A stretch of DNA of 64,000 bases, from the NCBI GenBank assembly GCA_946409545.1, contig CAMJWT010000009.1, forward strand, positions 1 to 64,000. Reading direction: 5' to 3'. Positions 44,622 through 53,300 of the stretch are shown piece after piece; positions within the stretch are counted from its first letter, which is position 1; each line of letters begins with the position of its first letter. A program made the position numbers and the translations under genes. The stretch comes from RUG12783 sp946409545 (GTDB lineage: Bacteria; Bacillota_I; Bacilli_A; RF39; UBA660). The notes beneath the pieces were generated by a model that saw nothing but the letters and a program-made list of their open reading frames with translations, did not search any database and had not been told where the DNA came from.

Positions 44622-45217
44622 TATTTATAAGCCTCCTCAGTCTCTTTAAGAGCCTCACGAGAGAATAGAAGAACATCTGCATTAACAATATCAAGTACAT
44701 TTAATTCAGCTGGTTCCATTAATAAAACATTGCCTAAGTTACTTGATGCTAAAATAACGTTTTCAGAAAGTTCATCAAGAACGATTAATACTTTCTTATC
44801 ATTTAATTCTAATTTTGTTAAAGCATTAACAAAATCTTTTGTTTTATTGCTTTCAAGTTCAAAGTTATCAACAACAACAATGTTCTTTTCCATAGCTTTG
44901 TAACTTAAAGCACTCTTCATTGCAATTCTTCTTTCTTTACGATTTGTCTTAATTTCATAATTTCTAGGTTTTGGTCCTAATGCGATACCTCCACCTCTCC
45001 ATTGTGGAGCACGAATAGATCCTTGTCTTGCACGACCAGTACCTTTTTGTCTCCAAGGTTTACGTCCACCACCAGCAACTTCACTTCTAGTCTTAGTTGA
45101 ATAAGTACCTTGACGAAGTCCAGCACGGCAAACGATAATTGCATCTGTTAATACCTTATCGTTAGGTTCAATCCCAAATACTTCTTTATTTAATTTTAAG
45201 TCCTTAATCTTTTCCAT
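44621..45217 (-). CDS. rplD: Large-subunit ribosomal protein L4
   Basis: 198 residues. Long tunnel loop with TRSEVAGGGRKPWRQKGTGR and ARQGSIRAPQWRGGGIALGPKP. In many bacteria L4 represses its own S10 operon through the leader, so the leader at 46335-46452 is a possible target here. Follows rplC by 23 nt. Confidence 0.98.
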   Translation of the reverse strand: MEKIKDLKLNKEVFGIEPNDKVLTDAIIVCRAGLRQGTYSTKTRSEVAGGGRKPWRQKGTGRARQGSIRAPQWRGGGIALGPKPRNYEIKTNRKERRIAMKSALSYKAMEKNIVVVDNFELESNKTKDFVNALTKLELNDKKVLIVLDELSENVILASSNLGNVLLMEPAELNVLDIVNADVLLFSREALKETEEAYK

Positions 45218-45240
45218 AACTATTTCTCCTCACAATCCTT

Positions 45241-45996
45241 TTAGTTTTGTGATTCCAAAGAAGTTTCTTCATTAGTTTCTTCTTTAACTTCTTCTACAGT
45301 TTCATTAACTTCTTCTGTAACTGGAGCTATTTCTTCATAAGAAACTAATTCCATAGGAGTATTTGATTTGCCATTAGCTTTAACTCCTGATTTAATAATA
45401 ACTAAAGATTTCTTTGGACCTGGGACATTACCCTTAACTAAGATAACATTATCTTCATTCATAACTTTAACTATTTCAAGATTTTGAATAGTTACTTGTT
45501 CGTTACCCATATGACCTGGTAACTTCTTTCCTTTTAATACATGCATTGGTAAAAGTGTTCCAAGTGAACCAACACCACGATGATATTGAGAACCATGTCC
45601 CATAGGACCTCTTGTTTGGTTATATCTTTTAATAACACCTTGATATCCTTTACCTTTACTAATACCTGTTACGTCAACGATTTCTCCTTCAGTAAATACA
45701 GTAGCATCAAGAACTTGTCCTAATGTGTAATCGTTAACATTTACCCCTCTAAACTCTTTTAAGAAGCGCTTAGGTTCTGTATTTGCTTTTTTAGTGTGAC
45801 CAATATTTGCTTTTGAAGCATTCTTTTCTTTAACTGTATGAGTAGCAACTTGAATTGCATCATAACCATCTTTTTCAGTTGTCTTAATTTGTGTAACAAC
45901 ATTAGGTTCAACTTCAATTACAGTTACAGGAACTAAATTACCTTCAGTAGTAAATACTTGAGTCATTCCAATCTTTCTACCTAAGATTCCTTTCAT
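45241..45996 (-). CDS. rplC: Large-subunit ribosomal protein L3 with acidic C-terminal tail
   Basis: 251 residues, about 40 more than usual. Core: MKGILGRKIGMTQVFTTEGN, GHGSQYHRGVGSLGT and KKLPGHMGNEQVTIQNLEIV. After about residue 210 comes a tail almost free of basic residues and rich in Glu, Val and Thr (EVNETVEEVKEETNEETSLE). L3 is normally basic to the end, so this tail must project away from rRNA. GGAG-type site precedes the ATG. Confidence 0.97.
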   Translation of the reverse strand: MKGILGRKIGMTQVFTTEGNLVPVTVIEVEPNVVTQIKTTEKDGYDAIQVATHTVKEKNASKANIGHTKKANTEPKRFLKEFRGVNVNDYTLGQVLDATVFTEGEIVDVTGISKGKGYQGVIKRYNQTRGPMGHGSQYHRGVGSLGTLLPMHVLKGKKLPGHMGNEQVTIQNLEIVKVMNEDNVILVKGNVPGPKKSLVIIKSGVKANGKSNTPMELVSYEEIAPVTEEVNETVEEVKEETNEETSLESQN

Positions 45997-46022
45997 AATT
46001 AATTTCTCCTTTTCTTATTTTC

Positions 46023-46334
46023 TTAATTTAATGTTTGGATATTGATATCAACACCACTTGGTAAATCTAAATGAGCTAAAGCATCAATGATTTCCTTACT
46101 AGGGTTCTTAATATCAATTAGTCTCTTATGAGTTCTCATTTCAAATTGCTCACGAGAGTCTTTGTATTTAAATACTGCTCTTAAGATTGTAATCTTTTCA
46201 ACTTCAGTTGGAAGTGGTACTGGACCACTAACTTCACCACCAGAACGTTTTACAGTTTCAACAATTTTAGTACAAGCTGTATCTAAAATACGATGATCGT
46301 ATGCTTTTAATTTAATACGAACTTTCTTTGCCAT
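46023..46334 (-). CDS. rpsJ: Small-subunit ribosomal protein S10
   Basis: 103 residues. VRIKLKAYDHRILDTACTKI start, GPVPLPTEVEKITILRA and the end HLDLPSGVDINIQTLN. Also NusE, a transcription antitermination partner of NusB. First gene of the cluster, with GGGAGTGA before the ATG. Confidence 0.98.
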   Translation of the reverse strand: MAKKVRIKLKAYDHRILDTACTKIVETVKRSGGEVSGPVPLPTEVEKITILRAVFKYKDSREQFEMRTHKRLIDIKNPSKEIIDALAHLDLPSGVDINIQTLN

Positions 46335-46452
46335 TTTGTGTCACTCCCTTCGTCTATATCTTGTATAGGCATGCTCCGCACAAATAACCCGATAACCATT
46401 TAGCAACTCAACCTGGCGTATCGACAACCTTGCACATCTATGCACAACACAC
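46335..46452 (-). ncRNA. Candidate structured 5' leader of the S10 operon
   Basis: About 118 nt between the predicted transcription start and rpsJ. It is clearly richer in G and C than surrounding intergenic DNA and holds a hairpin CTATA-CAAGA-TATAG just before the ribosome binding site, a GCATGC palindrome, and TGCA repeats. In Bacilli the S10 leader can be bound by L4. I cannot fold it fully by hand, so regulation is inference. Confidence 0.45.
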
Positions 46453-46459
46453 GTTTATC

Positions 46460-46488
46460 ATTTTAACACGATTTTTTTGTTAAAGCAA
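46460..46488 (-). promoter_or_regulatory. Promoter of the S10-spc-alpha cluster
   Basis: Minus strand: -35 TTGCTT (46483-46488), 17-nt spacer, -10 TAAAAT (46460-46465) preceded by TGT, an extended -10. The same pair of hexamers and spacer length recurs before hisS (60829-60857). Strong candidate for the main promoter of the roughly 14-kb ribosomal transcript. Confidence 0.8.
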
Positions 46489-46525
46489 GAACTTTTTTAT
46501 AAAAATTTCAATTATTTTTACGTAA

Positions 46526-46550
46526 AGAAAAAACTACTTCAAAGTAGTCT
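46526..46550 (-). terminator. Terminator of ispH
   Basis: Arms ACTACTT and AAGTAGT with a 2-nt loop, followed by TTTTTT on the minus strand; it overlaps the ispH stop codon and insulates the S10 promoter. Confidence 0.85.
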
Positions 46551-47385
46551 TTTTTATCTCCTCTATTACCTCTAAAACAATATCATTAGATGTTGATGCT
46601 CCAGCCATAATTCCTACCTTATCAGATTCATTGAAACGAAAATTAATATCATCTTTATTTTCTATTAAATATGTCTCACAATGATCTATTGATAAATTAT
46701 ATAGTTCTTTAGTGTTAGAGCTATTCTTTCCCCCTATTATAACCATTTTATCAACATTTTTTGACAATTCTACAACTTCTTTTTGCCGTAGGTTTGTCGC
46801 ATTACAGATTGATTTATTAACTATAATATCAATGTTATTAAACTTGTTTTTTATTTTATCAACTAAAATATCAAAATCTTTATTATTAAAAGTCGTTTGC
46901 GAAATAATATATATATCCTTTCTTTTACTATTAATAAACTCTTTATAACAGCCATCAATATCATTTTCATTTGATATAACATAAGCATATTTACAATGAC
47001 CTTTAGTACCAATTACTTCAGGATGATCATGTTTACCAATAATTATAATAAAAGAATCATTATGTTTTAAAACATCTTTATGAATTATTTTAATCTTGCC
47101 ACAAGTTAAATCAATAATATCTAAATTCTTTTCTTTAGCTTTTTCATAAATATCTAGACTTTCTCCATGAGCTCTAATTATAACTTTAGAATTATCTGGT
47201 ATTTCAAGAATATCATTCACTGTTATCATACCTTTTTCTTCTAATGACGCTACTACATCTTTATTATGAACAATCTCTCCTAAACAATAAATAGGATGAA
47301 ATTTAGATAGTTCTTCAATAGCCTTATCAATAGTATATTTAACACCGTTACAAAATCCAGAGTTTTTACCAATAATTATTTCCAT
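46534..47385 (-). CDS. ispH: 4-hydroxy-3-methylbut-2-enyl diphosphate reductase
   Basis: 283 residues. Last enzyme of the MEP isoprenoid pathway, a [4Fe-4S] protein making IPP and DMAPP. The three cluster Cys are present: NSGFCNGV (Cys12), DLTCGKI (about 94) and KSICNATNLRQ (about 194); HPEVIGTKGH holds the catalytic Glu region. The middle Cys motif is DLTCGK where DATCPxV is usual, and RAHGES replaces RAHGV, so it is a divergent member. ATG with GGTGA upstream; monocistronic between two terminators. Confidence 0.93.
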   Translation of the reverse strand: MEIIIGKNSGFCNGVKYTIDKAIEELSKFHPIYCLGEIVHNKDVVASLEEKGMITVNDILEIPDNSKVIIRAHGESLDIYEKAKEKNLDIIDLTCGKIKIIHKDVLKHNDSFIIIIGKHDHPEVIGTKGHCKYAYVISNENDIDGCYKEFINSKRKDIYIISQTTFNNKDFDILVDKIKNKFNNIDIIVNKSICNATNLRQKEVVELSKNVDKMVIIGGKNSSNTKELYNLSIDHCETYLIENKDDINFRFNESDKVGIMAGASTSNDIVLEVIEEIKKTTLK

Positions 47386-47420
47386 AATATCACCAACGTA
47401 ATTATCATATATAATATATA

Positions 47421-47447
47421 ATAAAAAAACAAGACTAAGTCTTGTTT
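47421..47447 (-). terminator. Terminator of the cyclophilin gene
   Basis: Arms AACAAGAC and GTCTTGTT with a 3-nt loop followed by seven T on the minus strand, at the stop codon of the 47446 gene. Confidence 0.88.
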
Positions 47448-48243
47448 ATTTTGTTGGTACAATTTTTACTTCTGGTTCTTCTTCTATAATTTCACGAATA
47501 GATTCAATAACTGGACGTTTACCTTCTTCAAGTAATTCATCTTCTTCTGTTGCATATTTCTTCATTACTTTATCAAGAATATCCATACCTTCAACAACTT
47601 TACCAAATGCTGCATAATTACCATCTAAATAAGTAGAATCAGTTGTTACAATAAAGAATTGGGTTGAAGCACTATTAGGATCGTCACCACGAGCCATTGA
47701 TATTGTTCCTCTTACGTGACTTATATCATTCTTATGACCATTTGTTTCAAACTCACCTTCAATATAATTACCGTTATCACCAGTACCATTTCCAAGAGGA
47801 TCTCCACCTTGCATCATGAAATCTTTTAAAATACGATGGAATGATAAATTATCATAAAAACCACTATTAGCTAAATCAATGAAGTTAGTTACGGTGATAG
47901 GAGCTTTATCAGCATCAAGTTCTAATTTAACACTACCAAAATCCTTAATTGTTAATTGAGCATAAACTTTACCATTACGTAAATTAGAATGATCAACACC
48001 TTTAATTAAGTTAACAACAACACCAAGGATTACAACAACAGCTATACCAATAATAGCAAAGACTATTTTATGATCCTTCTTTTCTTTAACTTCTTTAACT
48101 TTTATTTCTTCTTTCTTCTCTATTTTCTTAATTTCTTTTTTCTTTGTTTCTACTTTCTTTTCTTCTTTAACTGGTTTTTTAGCTACTGTCTTTTTTGTTT
48201 CTTTTTTAGCAGTTGTTTTACCAGTTTCTTTTTTTGTTGCCAT
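47446..48243 (-). CDS. Membrane-anchored cyclophilin-type peptidyl-prolyl isomerase
   Basis: 265 residues. The first 58 residues are a Lys/Glu/Thr/Val-rich cytosolic extension of alternating charge (KKETGKTTAKKETKKTVAKK type), then one membrane helix (about 62-83) and a cyclophilin domain (about 95-262) facing outward: FIDLANSGFYDNLSFHRILK, MMQGGDP, ARGDDPNSASTQFFIV and AAFGKVVEGMDIL. Catalytic Arg in FHRIL is present. Likely helps fold exported proteins. The long histone-like N-terminal extension is unusual. Confidence 0.92.
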   Translation of the reverse strand: MATKKETGKTTAKKETKKTVAKKPVKEEKKVETKKKEIKKIEKKEEIKVKEVKEKKDHKIVFAIIGIAVVVILGVVVNLIKGVDHSNLRNGKVYAQLTIKDFGSVKLELDADKAPITVTNFIDLANSGFYDNLSFHRILKDFMMQGGDPLGNGTGDNGNYIEGEFETNGHKNDISHVRGTISMARGDDPNSASTQFFIVTTDSTYLDGNYAAFGKVVEGMDILDKVMKKYATEEDELLEEGKRPVIESIREIIEEEPEVKIVPTK

Positions 48244-48260
48244 ATATTCCTCCTATGTAA

Positions 48261-48269
48261 ATTATATCA
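48261..48269 (-). promoter_or_regulatory. Extended -10 promoter of the cyclophilin gene
   Basis: Minus strand TGA plus TATAAT (48261-48266), about 17 nt before the ATG; no clear -35. Confidence 0.5.
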
Positions 48270-48312
48270 TTGATAAAAATAAAAATTATCTTTTTGACAC
48301 AATTAAACAAAC

Positions 48313-48335
48313 AAAAAAGTGGATAAATCCACTTA
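48313..48335 (-). terminator. Terminator of the LysM gene
   Basis: Arms AAGTGGAT and ATCCACTT with a 2-nt loop followed by TTTTT on the minus strand; overlaps the stop of the 48333 gene. Confidence 0.87.
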
Positions 48336-49394
48336 TTTTGTATAAACATTATAAATACTAGGTATATATAATACTGTTCCTTCTTTAATATCTTTTTTAT
48401 TAATACCATTTACTTCTAATAACATATTAGCGTAATTTTCATCTTCATAAACTAATAATGCTATTTTTTTAATGGTATCATTTCTTTTAACCACATAATA
48501 GCCATCATTATTTGCAAATGTATTATTTTCAAAATACATTCTCATATCATCAGCACTTGGAAAGAACATGGTACTTGGATTATACACACCATAATTAAGA
48601 ATATTATTAACACCCGCTAAAATAGAAGCATATTTACTTGTTCCATAATACTTTTTAGACATTGTATATAAATCCATTGAGTAATTACCAACTCTTATTT
48701 CATTTAAAGTATCAATACTTGGTAAATAAATAATAAGTCCATTAGCAATCTTCTTTGGATCATCAATATTATTATATATGGCAAGAGCTTCCCAATAATT
48801 ACCACTACCATAATTATCTTTAGCTATTTTCCATAAGGTATCAGGATCATTAAAGACATGTTGGTTTTCAACAAATTCTTCTTTCTTATCATCTTCTCCT
48901 TCAAATGTCATATTCATAGCACGTAAATCAAGATAAGAGAATGGTGGAATCATAATTTCTCTTCCGGTTCTAATCTTTCTTGGATTAGTAATACCATTAA
49001 AATATGCAAGAGGTTTCCAATATTCACCATTTCCATAATAGTCTCTTGCTAGTCTCCATAAAGTATCAGTATCTGTAAACGTATGATAAATAATATTATC
49101 AACATATCCATAATCATCCTGTCCACAAAAATCTAGTTCACGAATATCATCAGGTAGATATAATACTTGGCCTGCTCTTATATAATTTTCATTTTCAATA
49201 CTATTTAAATACGCAAGTTCATCAGAATACGAAATAGTTCCATATTTTCTTTGTGAAATACCTGTTAATGTATCACCAGGTTGTACAACATAGCTTTCAG
49301 CCACTGCCGCCATTGGACTTAATAACATTCCTCCTACTAAAGCATAACTTGCTATCTTCTTTAATTTTCCTTTGTTAATAAAGTTAATTTTCAT
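48333..49394 (-). CDS. Secreted protein with five LysM domains
   Basis: 353 residues from the ATG at 49392-49394 (GGGGAGG, 6 nt spacing). Signal peptide with LVGGMLLSPMAAVAES at about 16-33, cleaved probably after AVA. Five LysM modules follow in tandem (about 35-85, 100-150, 180-230, 237-285, 300-350), each with a PGDTL/DTLW start and an I..G..L.IP end. LysM binds N-acetylglucosamine of peptidoglycan or chitin. No enzymatic domain is present, so it may be a wall-binding scaffold. Confidence 0.92.
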   Translation of the reverse strand: MKINFINKGKLKKIASYALVGGMLLSPMAAVAESYVVQPGDTLTGISQRKYGTISYSDELAYLNSIENENYIRAGQVLYLPDDIRELDFCGQDDYGYVDNIIYHTFTDTDTLWRLARDYYGNGEYWKPLAYFNGITNPRKIRTGREIMIPPFSYLDLRAMNMTFEGEDDKKEEFVENQHVFNDPDTLWKIAKDNYGSGNYWEALAIYNNIDDPKKIANGLIIYLPSIDTLNEIRVGNYSMDLYTMSKKYYGTSKYASILAGVNNILNYGVYNPSTMFFPSADDMRMYFENNTFANNDGYYVVKRNDTIKKIALLVYEDENYANMLLEVNGINKKDIKEGTVLYIPSIYNVYTK

Positions 49395-49415
49395 AACACA
49401 CCTCCCCAATTAAGA

Positions 49416-49444
49416 AAAATATCGTATGCATTGGACAAAATCAA
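49416..49444 (-). promoter_or_regulatory. Promoter of the LysM gene
   Basis: Minus strand: -35 TTGATT (49439-49444), 17-nt spacer, -10 TATTTT (49416-49421), about 21 nt before the ATG. It lies in the 92-nt gap with the divergent XRE gene, so that regulator could act here. Confidence 0.5.
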
Positions 49445-49486
49445 AATTCATAATTCTTTAATAATAAAATACCCTTGGTGATAAGG

Positions 49487-49942
49487 ATGTATAACAATAA
49501 ATTTAGGATTATTAGAGAAAAAAATGAATTAACAACAAGAATGGTTGCTGACATTTTAGGTATTAGTAAATCAACATATAATTATCTAGAAAACAAAAAT
49601 CAATTTACGATTTCTAATTTAGTAAATTTTTGTAACTACTTTCATGTGTCTAGTGATTATGCTTTAGGATTAACAGATATAAATCAATTTAATTCTAAAA
49701 CTAATTATAAATTTGATTCTAAACTATTTGGTAATAGATTAAAAGAAATACGACTTAAGAACAATTTAACGCAAGCTAAATTAGCAAAACTTTTAGATAT
49801 TAATCAATCAATGATTAGTGCTTACGAAAATAATCGTTCTAAAATGCAAGGATATTATCTTTATCCATTATCCAAAACTCTTAAAGTATCATCAGACTAT
49901 CTTGTTGGACTATCAAATGTATATAATAGGATCCCTAATTAA
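49487..49942 (+). CDS. XRE-family regulator with two tandem HTH domains
   Basis: 151 residues from the ATG at 49487-49489 (GGTGA site; the frame is open to a TTG at 49475, which lies in that site). Two Cro/C1-type HTH domains: about 5-65 (MVADILGISKSTYNYLENK, then FHVSSDYALGLTD) and about 85-145 (TQAKLAKLLDINQSMISAYE, then LKVSSDYLVGLSN). The matching ends show an internal duplication. No effector domain, so it may bind two half-sites as a monomer. Divergent from the LysM gene, its most likely target. Confidence 0.88.
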   Translation: MYNNKFRIIREKNELTTRMVADILGISKSTYNYLENKNQFTISNLVNFCNYFHVSSDYALGLTDINQFNSKTNYKFDSKLFGNRLKEIRLKNNLTQAKLAKLLDINQSMISAYENNRSKMQGYYLYPLSKTLKVSSDYLVGLSNVYNRIPN

Positions 49943-50015
49943 TACACGTATATATTACCACAAAACGTCTTTTTTTTCAATTGATACATGGCTATTTTTA
50001 AGATATAATTAAATC

Positions 50016-50321
50016 ATGAAATTGATTGTTAATAATAAAGAATTTAATTTAGTGGAAGCAAATACTTTTTTTAAAAAATTAAAAGGATTAATGTTTAAAA
50101 AAGAAATAAAAGAAATTATAGTATTTAAACATTGTTCTAGTATTCATACTTTCTTTATGAAAAGAAATATTGATATCATCTTTTTTGATAAAAACAAAAA
50201 ATTATTAGAAATTCATAAAGATATTAAAAAGAATAAAATAATTATTTGTAAACATGCTTATTACACAATTGAATTATTAAGTAATACTTTAGATTTAAAT
50301 AAAGAAATTAAATTAATATAA
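50016..50321 (+). CDS. DUF192 family protein
   Basis: 101 residues. Pattern EANTFFKKLKGLMFKK...IHTFFMKRNIDIIFFDKNKKLLEIHK matches DUF192 (A.T...RL.GLM / I.TF.M...ID..F.D), a small beta-barrel domain of unknown function. No signal peptide, unlike many DUF192 proteins, so it is the short cytosolic form. No clear ribosome site; a -10-like TATAAT lies about 15 nt before the ATG. Ends at a bidirectional terminator. Confidence 0.75.
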   Translation: MKLIVNNKEFNLVEANTFFKKLKGLMFKKEIKEIIVFKHCSSIHTFFMKRNIDIIFFDKNKKLLEIHKDIKKNKIIICKHAYYTIELLSNTLDLNKEIKLI

Positions 50322-50352
50322 AAACTACATATTGGAAATATGTAGTTTTTTA
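50321..50352. terminator. Bidirectional terminator
   Basis: Arms AAACTACATAT and ATATGTAGTTT around a 4-nt loop, flanked by A on one side and TTTTTT on the other; it lies between the convergent DUF192 and giant Ig-like genes. Confidence 0.9.
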
Positions 50353-50354
50353 TT

Positions 50355-53300
50355 TTAATTACATTGTAAATGAACTTTTGTATAAACATAACAGTCAAGA
50401 CCGTCATCACTACCACAATTTGATGTTGATGTTGTTGAGCCTTTGTAGTAACAAATTGGATGACCTTCAGAACTAATATATGATGCTGATAAATTATTAC
50501 ATAATCTATTATCATAGTCACCATCATATCCATATATTTTTTCTCTACTACCTTCACTACAAGAATAAGCTATAGTATCAATAGAACTTTTAGCCATTAT
50601 CTTCATCTTTGTACTCATTTTATTACTATTATCAAATGAAACATTTCCACTTTTACGAGTCCAATTTGAGAAATAGTATCGATAGATAGATGAAGTAGTC
50701 TTAACATTTGCACTAATATCATGTTTATAATTACTACTACTTGAACCAGGTCCAAGTAAGATAACACTACTACTAACTTGTTTTCCATTAATCGTTAATG
50801 AGCTAATAGCATCTCGTACATTAACAGATAACGTATAATAATGAACATCACGTGATACTTCGCCATTTGTTGTTGTAACCATTATATTCGTATTTTTAAG
50901 AGCTGTTTTATTATTATTATCAACACCAGCATATATATAATATGTACCACTTTCAACGTTTTCAAAATCAACTCTTGAAGATGATGCTGTTGCACTATAT
51001 TTTAAAGATCCATTTTTATATAATGCTATTTTTTGTCCACTTGAAGCGTATAAAACACCATCTTTATAAAGTCTTATAGAAATAACATTTTTAACAACTT
51101 TTTCTTTTATTTCGATTTTTCCACTTCCACATTCTTTATCATTATGAAGGGAATCTCCTTTGATTCTTACATAAACATTTGTTGTACCAACTTCTGTTCT
51201 CGTTGGTTTTGTTGTTGACCATGTACCTGTTGATGAAGTACGGTATTCCAAAGTTCCTCCACTACTTGATGATAATGAAATAGTATGACTATTACCATCA
51301 TAAGTTTCACTATATGAAGTTATAGTTGGACAAACAGGATCTGTTTTTGGTTTCTTAATATAAACATATCTTGTTATTTTTGGACCTGCTGTTGTGTTGT
51401 AATATGGTTCAAAAACAAACATATGAATACCTTCTGTACTGAAATTACTTAATACTGTAATCTCACTAGAATTCATTGCTAATTCAGTTGATGGTGTACA
51501 AGTTGATGCTGTTGTACGACAATATTTTATTTTATTAACATTACCTGTTTTGGAAACTCTAATTGTTGTTGCAGAAACAGAACTTGAATTTATTGTAGGT
51601 TTGGTTGTTGTTAATCCATTTCCTGTTACACTAATTGTTCCAACTGGCGAAGTAGTATTTGGTACTTCTAAATCAATAAATGTACTTTCACCGTTATAGT
51701 ATGCAGTTATTCTTGCCTTACCAGCTCCAACGGCTTTAACTAATCCATTAGATACTGTTGCAACCGTTGTTTTAGAACTTGTCCATGTAACTCCTGATGT
51801 TTTCTTAGCACCATTTACATATAGGAATAGTTGTTCTTCTGTACCTTTAATCATTGATACTCCGGTTCCAACAACAATATTATTTTGATTTCTAAATTCA
51901 AGTCTTGATGGCCCACCAGTATCTGATGCTACGATATCAACATATGTACTCTTTCCATTATAAGTTGCAGTTATTCTTACAGTACCTGTAGAAACAATTG
52001 TTATTAATCCATTTGATACAGTAGCGACACTTGTTTTGGAACTTGTCCATGTAACTCCTGATGTTTTCTTAGTTCCATTAACATATAAATATATTTGTTT
52101 TGTATTACCTTTTAATAAATTAATACTAGTAGCAAGAGCTGTATTTGATGTATCTTTTAATACTAAGCTAGTAGGACATGAAGATGAAGTTGTATAACTA
52201 GACATCAAGACATAATTACTTATACCTAGGAAACTTCCCCATTCATAGTTTGCAGTAGATCCAATTCTAAAGCATCCTTTATTTCCTCTATTAATATAGG
52301 CCTTACAAGCAGTTTCACCAACAACACTTGTTACATCATTAGTATGGGTTGAATCTTTTTGACCCCATACACAATTACCACTACCATTACAATAACATCT
52401 ATCTGGTGTTGCCCCACCACAGTCACTTTGTTTTTCGATTGTTGATACATATGCATAATTTGTTGGATTATGTAAATAACTTCCCCAAGTATAACTTCCA
52501 TTATGTAAGAAGCATCCAACATTTCCTCGATCTATATATTTTTTACAAACAGTATAACTATTATCCGTAAGTATTGTATATCCATTACCACTTAATCCCC
52601 AACGACATGCTCCACTACTATTACAATAGCAGGCATTAGTATATGCTTCATCAGGAATATAGATATACCAATTATCAGGTCCTCTTACTAAAGCATTTGC
52701 CGCATTATATTCAGACACTCTTACGGTTATCATTCCTCTTGTTGTAATATTATAAACGCCATTATCTAATACTTTAGTTGATGGTGTACAATTATCACCT
52801 AAACAAACTTTTAAATAACTTACTCCACCATTTACGATATCAAAGGAAACAGTTTGATCTCCTGTCTTAGCATAACTATTAGCAGTACCTGGATTATTAT
52901 ATAAATTATTGGAAGTTACTTTATAACCAATTGTTGGTGTAGAACCTCCACCACTACCTTTAATTGTTACATATCTTGTTTCTTCCGTTCCTTCTTGTCC
53001 TTGATAATAAGGAATGGCTTTAATTACATAAACTGTTTTAGCTGTAACTGTTGATGGTGGTAAAGTAAATTCATCAGTATAAATACTATAACTACAAGTT
53101 GAAGATGTTGCTTTATTATAGAAGCAGAATCTTATTTCATCAACATTACCACTTCCTTTTAAAGTAATCTTCGTACTATCAACTTCATTACCATTAACAT
53201 CTGTTGAAACAGCATTATTTGTTCCTGTAATAACAACACTACCAACTTTCTTGGTTGGTGATCCACCTCCTCCTGGATCCGTTGGATCATCTGGTGGATT

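Noticed and set aside
48070..48273. Plus-strand Phe-rich frame opposite the cyclophilin N-terminus
   Set aside because: It is the antisense of the Lys/Glu-rich extension and has no coding features.
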